A DNA stretch of 64,000 nucleotides from Lactifluus volemus (lineage: Eukaryota > Basidiomycota > Agaricomycetes > Russulales > Russulaceae). Of the stretch, positions 37,901 to 48,300 are shown piece after piece. Under the pieces are notes generated by a model, which was given only the letters and a program-made list of their open reading frames with translations, was not told the origin of the DNA and did not search any database. Made by a program: the position numbers and the translations under genes. Every line of letters begins with the position of its first letter. The first letter of the stretch is position 1. The stretch is from assembly GCA_022376515.1 (NCBI GenBank), contig WTXI01000030.1:62001-126000 (forward strand), written 5' to 3'.

Positions 37901-40216
37901 CACGGACATATTGCAGTTCTTTGGAGCCGGTAGAGAGTGAGTGCAAGAAACTCACGTAGTCCCGCTCAACTTTCTCGGCGAGAAGGCGGGATTTCGTGAC
38001 GAACAATTGCCGAGGGCGTGGTCCTACGCACCCTTGGTTCTGCCAGGCTCGCTCAATGCCAAATATCTTGAAGACGATTACTGTTGTCTTCCTGCCATGG
38101 TCGAGGTTTATTCATACGGTCACGTGCGTGCAAAGTCTATGCAACGCACCCAGTTCCGCTTCGTCCAAGCACAAAGGTTGATCTCGTGCATTCGATGACC
38201 TTCTTCTCGTCCCGCCTCGAATTTTGTTCTTCAATAATAAAGTTAGCGTGATTCAGTGAACACACTTACGAGGGGTGGAAGATACTGGGATAATCATGGC
38301 CCTCAAGTATGTCCCTTATGATGTGCTGTTTTGACCAAGTCATCAAGTATTTGTTTCCACGTAGATTGTATACATTACCTGAGATAGCATCGCATATTGC
38401 TCGAGACTGACTATGTGATCAGCATTAACTCTCCGAAAATGGTTTAGTACAAACTCTAGCAATCTACGGATCTAGAAGAGGCCCCGGATCAGCAATGCTA
38501 CGAGGACCGTAGCGAGACCATACCTCGTCCACGTCTTCTGTGTCATCCTTCTCAGGGCTTTCAGAATCATTAGGGACTGTTCCGAGTGTAACGACAGTGT
38601 CAAATGTGGCTGGGTCAAAGTAAGAGTTGGCACCGCAGCACTTTCTGACTCTGCATCTACTCTGCGTTAGTTCAAGAAAACTCGGATAGGGACTTCAGAG
38701 GCTTACTTTTCTAAGTAAGCTCTACCCCTTTGAGCCTTGTATTTTCCGTATTTGTCCCAATCAGTTCTCTTCAATTTATCCATGGTATAGATCCCCAGGA
38801 TCCTCAAAACTAAGACAGATATCAGCGGGGCTTTACGCCGGCGATGCTTCAGCGTTAGAACCTTGCGTTTCATACTATCTCGCGGGCGGATCAGTGTTTA
38901 GAACGAAGTCGCGAGGAATTCCAACGTACATCTCTTCCAAACTCATGGTCGATGTCAATATAATACTTGACGAGTTGTCAGGACCATCAACATAAGAAGC
39001 ATATGAACAACAGCATACGACCAGTCTGAGACTTCCGGGGAGTCTCGCTCGATAAATTTCAAACGGCTATCCTTTGTCAACGGCTTCTGATTATTCTTGG
39101 AGAAGCAACCCGACGAAAGTTCCCTGTAAACCTATAAGCACTCTTCTGCGTACTCGAAGTCAGGGAGATATACTTCAGTATCTTCAACACCATTTCGGAC
39201 TGTGCGCCATCTCGCGCCAAATCACGACGAAAGATCCCTGAGAATAGTATACGCCACTTGCCGTACCCAGCTGCGGACTCGAAGTATAAATCAGCCTGGA
39301 TTGTGTTTATGGTGTTAGAGAGGGACGAGTGAGGTGCCCCTGTTTCGATGAGGTGGCGAGGTCCGTCTGCTCGCTCGGAATCGAGAGATTACCCTGTAGC
39401 ACATTCTCACGAGAGTAGGCATTGCGTATCAACTTTGCACTTTCAGGTTCCGGGTGAGGGCAAATAGTTCCTAACCAGGGGATGAGCCCTGGCCCATGAA
39501 ACTATGTTGAAAGTGACCCGACGCACCTTCAAAATAACTTTTTGTGCATCCAACATCGACTGAACTTGTTCCTGTGCCGAATCACGACACTTAGGTGCCC
39601 GATATCCCAGAGCTTGGGAAAGACGGTGTTGACCTCGGCATGGGAGACCGTCTGAGCCTTGGGTCGCGGGTTCTTGGATCGCTGCTTGTTCTTTTTGCTC
39701 GGCTTTCCTTCAGCCTGAGCATCGTCAATAAACCGCAACAATTTGGAGAGATCTTCGAGTATCTCTGGAGCCTTTTCTGTGTGACGTCGATGATTGGCGA
39801 GGCGTTCTTGTTGTTGGCTTGATGGATACGGGAGCCTCGAGAGGGAATTTGAAAGTCGAGAAAGCACTCTATATGCTTGAGATGTGCTGAATCCGTCTGG
39901 TTCTGAAGGAAACGTCTCGAGAACAAAGTTTGAGATGGTATCAGCACAATCAGCCCGGACGGCTGTGGCGAGGCTCAAGGGTGGTTCAACATAAAGTAAC
40001 ACTGAGCATCCTTACAAGATAATATGAATTCGAAGACGTAAGGGTGCTCCGGCTGGAGGGAAAGGTGATTATATCATCGATTGACTTGCTATCCAACGAG
40101 CCCTCCAGGACGGTCACTGCAGCGGCGACGTCGTCTTCTGTCACAAGAATGGATGGCTTGAAGATTGTCAAGCCGGCCAAAAGTTGCTTTTGCTTAGTAT
40201 TAGAGATTACGGGCAT
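31962..40216 (-). CDS. TRANK1-like UvrD/SF1 helicase, copy A (most complete)
   Basis: A large multi-exon superfamily-1 helicase-like protein of the kind often called TPR and ankyrin repeat-containing protein 1 in basidiomycetes. All core motifs are visible on the minus strand: Walker A GRSGTGKTT (split by a 58-nt intron, 38092-38149), DEVQD Walker B (37037-37057), GDTAQTI (36901-36921), NYRSHGG (36714-36734), SKGLEYED near 36280, and YVAITRAKHRLW (35973-36008). After the helicase come about 560 residues of TPR-like helical sequence (35868-34159), further helical exons, and an IQ-like motif VLVIQRAARRYLKRR (about 32560). The protein starts MPVISNTKQKQLL at 40216 and ends near LQEIHEDRS at 31962. 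Two single-base losses relative to copy C break the frame, in exon 1 (near 40060) and near 39605. One intron (36303-36350) uses a GC donor. Substrate and partners are unknown; the vertebrate relatives are also poorly understood. Confidence 0.75.
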
Positions 40217-41103
40217 AGTGTGAACGTGAGTTGAGAGGTGGACAGGTAAGAAGACAAGGGGAGCAACGATATAAGGATATCACGAGTATTTCAGTACAAC
40301 GCTGCGGAGATTGGCCTCGAGGCCTCAACGATAGCTTCCAGAAGAATTGATTTGGAAGTTATGTGAGAGACGCAAAAGGGCTGCCATATTTGAAAGGTCA
40401 TCCAATGATTGAAGTGACCGTGACGTACCATACCTTGGATCGTGTGAGCCAATATAGAATCCAGGTAAGCCGTTCCACACAATTGAAGAGCATAACAACC
40501 TAATTTAAGGCAATTGAAACATTTTCCGTTCCGAGGGTAGATCTATCATACATCAACCCGAATTCAAGACACCGTGTCAAGTACACGAGGTTACGCCGAG
40601 GTTGTTTATTCGAAACTGCGCAGCAGGAGTGTGTGAAATGATGCAGCGAGAACCAGGTGAGTGGCACACAGCCCGCTGAAGGCGAGAAATCGCGGGGCTA
40701 TGTCGCGGCTTTCTATTACGAGGATGCGCAGCAGTTTATAGGAAGAGGATTTTTTCGATCTCCCAGAATATTCGAATTAGTAGTCCCGCACTGCGGTTGG
40801 TACTTACTAGTATCGGACCTTTTTAGGGAGAGTGTCTTGGTCTCGTGCATTTTCTGAGGTAGAACGTAGGGTCCGATGCTCTGCACACTGACACGGAGAG
40901 CGAGAATTCAAATCCCAGGTGAGCACGTGATGACCCCACGCAGATAGCCGCGTTTACAACGTCGCTTCGCTTACTGTGACCCGCTCGTTCAATTTGCCTT
41001 CCTGCGCCTAGACATAATCACTTCAAGTCTGTCACTGGACCTTTTGCAAGCATACATGTCTCTCCCGCATTACCATTAAACCATTTCCCTCTCTTGCTCT
41101 TGC
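40217..41103. other. Upstream flank of helicase copy A
   Basis: The minus-strand stretch at about 40300-40440 matches sequence upstream of copy C (61252-61350) in patches. Here it is broken by stops, so a second small gene or exon appears to have been duplicated with the helicase and lost at this site. Further right (40560-41100) I see nothing recognisable except the 17-mer CCAGGTGAGCACGTGAT at 40916-40932, repeated at 43016-43032. Confidence 0.45.
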
Positions 41104-41420
41104 AGCCAGTGGGGCATTGTCCCGTTCCACGCAGGCTTGAACTCGTTCGAGGGAGCCTCCGGATCCGAGAAGCATTCAAGTGCTCTCTTGGGTGTAGACG
41201 AGATTCAGAGTTCTAGGTTTTATTGAAGATGGCACGCGTCATCAATGATTCAGTGCGTTAGTTGAATGCTCACTGGGGGCATGCTTTATGATTAACCTCA
41301 TTTGCTTTTGATCACTCAGATTGAGTAACTCTTAGGATGTTCATCGATGCTTGGGCCCATGTGGAAATCCATCCAAGGCAGAGAAGATTGGGGTACAGGT
41401 GCGAGGTTTTCTTTCGTGTG
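41104..41420 (-). pseudogene. Helicase 3' fragment, copy D
   Basis: The minus-strand translation contains ALECFSDPEAPSNEF and PAWNGTMPHWLQ, matching the C-terminal exon of copies A, B and C (DPEAPSDEFELAWNGIMPH in B). About 90 bp that code the middle of this exon in B are missing. A second match (41330-41410) corresponds to the next exon upstream, after which homology ends. There are no other parts of the gene nearby, so this is a truncated relic. Confidence 0.75.
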
Positions 41421-43301
41421 CATCTCGAGCTCTCGTCCTCGCGTCTACGACTACTTGTTATTCATCTATCCTCTATCCCGGCGCTGGTCACACTCCTCGC
41501 CACTGTGCTAAGACCTTCGCGCCTCGCCCAGCCTCTTTCTTTCCTATCTGGACACCTGCGGCCTCGGTCGCGATGCTTCTATGGTGTTTGATAAGTTCGA
41601 ATTCAGTTGCGGGGGGTGAATATCAATATAGAAGGGCCATGACTATCTCAGTATGGGAGAAGAGTAGATCTCCAATGGTCTCATGGTGCAGCAGGCTTTT
41701 TAGTCTCTGTGGATAGGCAACATGGTAAGATGGAGTACACTTTGTAAATGTGTACCACAGGGGGAAGGGATCTCACAGTGGCACTCGAACACGAGGACGG
41801 TGATCCAGGGGCCCACCTCCTGGTCCCATCTGTACCCGATGTGTGCAGCAGTCCATGTGTGCTGGCCTGAACAGGATTGGGTCCTCGACTGTAGAGGCAG
41901 CGGGTGACTTGATCTGCTGGGCTCAGGCTGTGGTGCGTGAGAAATATTGTTAGCCCACTGTTTTCGTTTGGCGCGTTTGCATACATTATGAATGACTTAA
42001 ACCGACGCTGGGTGGAGGAAAGGGCCTTCATGGAGGGTTATCGTAGCTGCGGGCTACCGGGCGGCTGAGGCGGCGTATTGTCTGGTGGTTTCGCCGAGGC
42101 GGGAAGGCATTTCACTGTACACCAGAGGGCCTAATCCGCTGAGACCAGAAGATGAAGGAGAGCTGGTGTAGGGGTTCGCATCGAGTTTGCGGAAGGCTCT
42201 GGAAATGATACCTACTGTATGCACAAGATACTGCACCATAATCCGATGGGAGCGACGCGCCACTTGGGCTTGAGCGCTTGAGCAGCCAGTTGCTGTGGCA
42301 CTGTCTTCTTTGGCATTTTAGGTGCACCCGGCGGCTGGCGAGAACAGTGGCATCTCAGTGAAAGTGAGTGGTGATGGTTGGTGGCGACGGCGACCGAACT
42401 GAATCGCTGCAGGGGCTCCCGGGCCGGAGATCCCGCACTTTAAGACTCTGCCTACGTACTTTGCATCAGTGTCAAGATTGCGGAAATGTAAAAACAAAAG
42501 GCCTTTCGCGCCGAAAGGTGGGACTGGACCAAGTAAGTAGTAGCAACTTGGTTTTTCAGTCCTTAGCGACAGCATTCACCCTTGTCGTTAGAATAAAGGA
42601 ACGGGAGTGACTCCATAAGGCCGCATACATTTGGTTAAGCCTCACAGCGTTGCAAAAGCCATTCAGATTGTCACTGGCGCATAGGCCTCATCAATCTTGT
42701 GTGGGGCGGCCTCAAGAAGTTGAGAAAGGAATGCTCGCAGACGTAGTGTGGAGCTGGGAGAACGCAACGCATTCACAAATATTTAGCTCATTTTTCACAC
42801 AGGGCCGCTAAGTCCCATCTCTTGTGTGGCATTCTAAAACTTTCGGTATTCCACTGAACTTTGATTCTCGACACATGGTAAATGCTATCCGCGGAGACAT
42901 GTTGTAAAAAGGAAGGGGGAAGGGAAACAAACCCAAAGGCAGCGCGAAGTAAAAGCACTGACGAGGCTTGTGCTCTTAGTTGTGCTAGGTTTGACAGATT
43001 GAATGTGCAGAGCGACCAGGTGAGCACGTGATTACGATGACGTCAGAAGGATCGCTATCTGCCGTTCCGCTCGAGTGTCAACAGCAAATAGCCGCCTTTA
43101 TTAATCTCTGCCCACGAGCGTGTTGGAAGAATTCGGAAGGACTCAGCCCAAGAGGCAAAGTGCCTAAAGTTTGTTCAATGCGCTCAGCTTTGATTGTCCA
43201 TAGGTCAGAACTCACTCAGAAGATACATGCAGCCTGCCAGTGAATGGTAAAACATCTGCTACGCTATAGCTTTCCCTGCACCCCGGCACATGTGATCAAA
43301 C
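41421..43301. other. Spacer between copies D and B
   Basis: No gene is recognised. Open frames of about 60-120 codons on both strands (for example minus 41681-42031) have no domain. It contains the second copy of the 17-mer CCAGGTGAGCACGTGAT (43016-43032). Confidence 0.4.
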
Positions 43302-44770
43302 CTTCTCTTGCAGACTGTGAGGCATTATCCCGTTCCATGCAAGCTCAAACTCGTCAGAGGGAGCCTCTGGATCTGAGAGGCATTTGAACAGGTCCATCGT
43401 TTGCATGACCGCATTTTTGAGCGGTTCCAGATGCTGCATCCCGTCCCACTCGTAGTCATCTCCCAAGTTATCTCTTGGGTGTATATGAGACCGAGGTTCC
43501 AAGGTTTCTTGAAGATGGCGCGCCTCGTCGAGAATTCTACTAAGGTTCCGCGTTAACCAAATGCTTATTGGGGTATGCTTAAATGACTAACCTCATAAGT
43601 TTCTGTTGATCAGTCAAATCCGGTAACTCTTGGAGAGTAGATTCTGTGCGTTGGTTCTTGGCGATGTCCATCGATGCTTGGGCGCGAGTGGCAATCCATC
43701 CGAGGCAGAGGAGAAGGTGGGGGACGGGTCCGAGGTAGATCTTTCGGTACCTGGCGTGAACGGTATTTGCAGACGCCTTGCAGGCTCTGAAAAGGTGATT
43801 CCGTTCTTTCGTCGATGTCTCAGGGGAGCTTTCCTCGGCGCGCTGCCCTTTGGATGACAACAGCTGAATGTGTCTCGTCTGACTCTTCCTCACTGGCTTC
43901 AATGATGTCGTCGTTTGCAAAATGTGCTGCTTTCCACTCTGCGTGTTCACCCCCATCGAGTATATCCACCCAGTCACGGCCTCCTGTAGCTGAATCATGT
44001 CCGGCCATCGTCACCCCGGAGCCTCCAGAGTTCTCCTTCAAGTTGGCGATAATGTCAATCTTAATTGGGTGAAGATGTTCCTGGAGGTCCAAGGGACGAG
44101 ACCGAAGCTCATGAGGAATGTCGTCCATCTTCTCAAACGTGACTAAATGCACGTTCAGCGGGGATGGATCCGGAATAGAAGAACCTTTGAGATGGAGCCT
44201 GATGAGACGGTCGAAAGGTAATGGTGTAGATTGATAGAGGGCATCCTCTAGACTCGTCCAGTCGGAAGAACTGGTACTAGTATAGCTAAGGTTTCACATG
44301 AGAGGGCCGTCAATAGATTCTTACAGGGCCGAAATACTTACCACCTGTCGACTCGGGACGTTGGATGGTTGCAAGTGATTTCATTGTCCGAACAACATCT
44401 TTCCTGAGGTAGCTGATATTCTCTTCAACTAGAGGGGTTCTGTCAGTTAATGTCAGATAAAGGTAGTGATTACTCACGTAGGCATAAGCACCGACATCTT
44501 TTGTTTGTGATGGGTGTCACGGTCAGCAAATACAAGGCTTCAAGAAAAATGGACTCACATGCGAGTAACACAAAGGTCTTGTATGTATTTCGAGGGGAGA
44601 TCCCTTGACCAGTTCATCGCCTTATTCTTGAAGCCCCGTCTCCCTGTGGAATGTCAGCCAATGCTGGTGACACAACAAGCTGAACCCACCGAAAACTTTA
44701 GCACCTTCGGTTGTACGCCTCAGATATTCTCCCGTGTATATGTCACCTAAAAGTTTCCCAGTCGTTTGGA
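43302..44770 (-). pseudogene. Helicase 3' part, copy B, cut at 44770
   Basis: This corresponds to the last exons of copies A (31960-33440) and C (52730-54200). Visible pieces on the minus strand are the IQ-like segment AVVIQRAARRGKLP (about 43830), YRKIYLGPVPHLLLCLGW (about 43710), and the end EFELAWNGIMPHSLQ. Toward its 5' side the homology continues through CHQHWLT and DIYTGEYLRRTT, then stops abruptly at about 44770, where an inverted repeat starts. No helicase core remains. It was truncated by a rearrangement or insertion. Confidence 0.8.
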
Positions 44771-45095
44771 TGCAGCGTTTTTTTTTTCCTTGTTGAAGTT
44801 TCTTTCCCCCTGATTCCGTCTTGTCCTTGCCCGACATTGGCCGCCTTAGCGAAGAAAACGACTGCCCCCTTCCGGACTGTGAATGCGTCGTTGCTCGTTT
44901 GATGTGCTTGTTTTCGGTGCTTAGCTTAGCATTTCCAAGGTTGGAGAGGATTGACTTTAGGGTCGACAGGAAGAACGGAGGGCAATGACGACTCCGAAGC
45001 AATCGCTTGTCAACCATCCCGTGCGTGACTTCAACAACTGTATCAATATGTGGCTCCCTTTGCCCTCGTATCAATCTCTTACTAGTAGCTTGTGA
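44771..45095 (-). repeat. Inverted repeat, left arm
   Basis: Reverse complement of 51053-51377. I count about six differences over 325 bp (two single-site changes near 45045-45055, a 2-bp length change near 45078, one change near 44850, one A near 44788, one at the inner end). Read on the minus strand it is an open frame with THGMVDKRLLRSRHCPPFF and KRATTHSQSGRGQSF, a protein fragment I do not recognise. At 44771 it passes directly into helicase copy B. Confidence 0.9.
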
Positions 45096-45311
45096 AATAA
45101 AAGAAGCACAGAGTGAAGAGAGTCGTTCTCTTGGACGTGGAGAGGCTAGATCAACATCACCCTGGCACGTGGCACCCTCATCGATAATCGATGAGAGGAA
45201 GCACCTCAGTCTCTCATACTCTTCTCTCTTACCTACTTTGACCCAATCAACTTCATATCTACGAACACGTCCAATGATCCAAAATTCGTATGCCAAGCCC
45301 TCTTACACCCT

Positions 45312-48300
45312 ATGTCCCTCGCAATTAACCCTCACTACAGCTCAAGTCCCGAAAACCCTCCAATAGGAATACGGTCCACCAGTCGCCCTCAGATAACACA
45401 AATTCGACAGAGATTGGACCAATTACAGGTGACCGGTATGTTTCTTCATTTCCTCGCTCCGATGACCACCAAGCCTTTTTCTCCTTCCAGTCCTCAGAGC
45501 CTGCAACCTCCCCCATCTCGGAACCCTCCTTGGGAAAGAAAGACGATTCTTTACTACCGTGACCGACGGGGAGAGAACCTGGCGGTCGAGATCTGTGCGG
45601 AGCGTTGCACAACGCGCGGAATGGAACGAGCACATCGACGCGTTGTAGGAGGTCTCGCATTTTATTCCTTCTGACTCTCTTGCAGTGCAGTACGGCCACT
45701 CTCCCATATCACAATATCCCTTTATGCAAGAAAGACTATGGGGAAAGACATCCTTGTTGGAAAGCAGACGATAATGTGTGAGCCTCGACCCGGTTCGTCT
45801 AGTCCTTGGAATGCTTATTTGTCTGGCTGAGCATTCTACATGTAGAACTTGACCTAGTTTTCAGCAATGCTGATGGAGATACTGCACTTTCAACGATGTC
45901 CGCCACACTTACCCTGATGATCACCGTGTCAGCCACTGCGACTGATCTCAATCGCGCTGAGGAAGCTATTACTGCAATTAATACGATAAATACATGGAAA
46001 AGTGCGGTTAATATTATCAAGCGGGTGATGGATACCGTCAGTCCAATCGCAGGAGTATGTCCAATATCACTTTTGTTCATTCTTCGCCGAGACAACTTCC
46101 GCACTGCAGCTGAACCCTTATGCAAGTCTTGCATGGGGTCTGCTCGCAAAAATTCCCGAGGTGCGTCTCTTTGCCTTCTCAGGCATGCAGAGCATTTACT
46201 CTTTTTTTTGTCATCTTTCTGCCAGACTTTGCTACAGCAGGTACAACGTGACGAGAATGTCAAAGCTCTTCTCGAGACGATACGCGATGCGTTCGAATTT
46301 GCGGAAGATGCCGACACATTGAGGAGCATCAAGCCAGAGTCTAAGCAAGCCAAAATCCTCGAGGAGATGCTACAATGTGTCTCTGAATCCGCGAAATTTA
46401 TAACATCATATGCGGAGGACGTGCAAGTTGGTACGTTGTCTTCACCTCTCTCATTCGTCATTCTTTATAAACATATGATTTTCAGGAAAGCGGACTTTAA
46501 AGAATATCGCAGGGAAGGTTGACGGAACCATTGACCAGTACAGCGGCAACCTTGTCCAGCTAAGAGACAGTTTCCTTGCCCATATTGCTGTATCCACCGG
46601 AGTTGCTGTGCTAGAAGCTGGTGAGTAATTGTGATACTCACAGGATTGTCGGGTCGTCCGTCTGACAAGGGGAACACAGAATTGGACGCAAAAATTAGAG
46701 AATTGCCTTATCAAGGCGGTTGGCGATTTGGCGATGAGAGGCGCTGTCTTCCAGGCACACGCCAAGACTTCTTGGATCACATTGTCAAGTGGGTCGAGGA
46801 TCCGAAGTCTAATCGTGGGCTCGTCCTCCTCGGTCAGGCAGGAACGGGAAAGTCTTCGATGCACATGAGATTGCGCGATCCTTCGATGGGCGATGTCTGG
46901 TTCTTACTTCGCTTTTTTGCGAAAGGAAGGTACCAAAGGGGAGGCTTACCAGCTGTTCACGACACTTGCTCGGGATCTCTCCGATCACTATCCTGCTTTC
47001 AAGCACGCGCTTGGGAGGGTCATCAAGGATAAATCGTCTCTGCGTGGTACTCGAGACTATCGTACACTCTTCGAATGCCTTCTTCTCGAACCCCTGAAGG
47101 ACTTGGCACTTTCCAGTCCAATCCTTCTTGTCATCGACGCCCTGGATGAGAGTGGGGATGCAAGTGGCAGGGTTGGATTACACACATTTCTTGCCGAACG
47201 TCTCTCCGACCTCCCATCCGAATTCCGCATATTGGTCACCTCAAGGCCAGAGCATGGGATCGAACCTGCGTTCGCAAATGCGTCATCTATCAACACCATC
47301 TACATGAATGATACGAATCTGGCTTCCAAGACGGAGCAAGATATCGTGATGTATCTTGAGAAGCAGCTCCCTCCGGATGTGTTCAAGGACCACGGGGTCG
47401 AACTAGCGAAGGCAGCAGAGGGATTGTTTCAATGGGCAGCTGTTGCATCCGGGTTCATACACAGCCCTCCTGCTATTTTCGGCTTTAGCCAGAAGAAGTG
47501 CGTACAGCGCCTGTTGGGACACTCTCGAGATCGGCGTGGACAAGATCCGTTGGACGAGTTATACGAAGAATTCTCAGGGTACTTCAAGCCGCATGAAGCA
47601 CAGATTCTATTTCGGTCCGTCATGGGGCAGCTTTTTGCTGCGATCGAGCCTCTCTCTCTCGATTCGTTAATTGTTCTGCGACGGTACGCCCCCATCGATG
47701 ACCCCGAAGATTCTCGTCCGGTTGTTGAAATGCTACGTCACCTCGGCTCGCTGCTGAGTAATGTCACTCATGTGATCAAGCGGGTCCCATCGTTCCCCTC
47801 CATACCTCATTTCGTGACTTTCTGACGAGCAAGAAGAGCGATATGTTCTACGTGGACCTTGACGATCCCATCGTCAGTTGGTGCATTCCTGCCTCGGCTT
47901 ATTACTGGACAAGCTCAGATTCAATATTTGTGAACTGGAGTCGTCATATTTCGCGAACAACGATGTTCCTGACATGGAGTGTCGAATTGCTAAACACGCT
48001 CCGCCTTCTCTATCGTACGCCTGTGTTTTCTGGGACGGTCACTTGAAGCATGTTGCTTTTGAACGGATCTGTTCCTGAAACTTCGATCACTATTCGAGAT
48101 GAAATTTCTGTTCTGGCTGGAATTGCTCAGCGTCGAAAACAATTTAGGCGTTGCTTCACGAGCATTGTCGTCTCTGAATATATGGTTGCGTTCTGTCCAG
48201 GGAAAGGTATGCACATTCCATGATCGAAAATGACATGTAGTGACTATTGGGTATAATCCAACAGGCTTCCGAAACTGAGGTCCAGAATTTGTTGGAATTG

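Noticed and set aside
46858..46945. Unseen introns as the cause of the NACHT frame changes
   Set aside because: No GT...AG pair of plausible size restores the family sequence without deleting conserved residues, whereas single-base losses explain each break.
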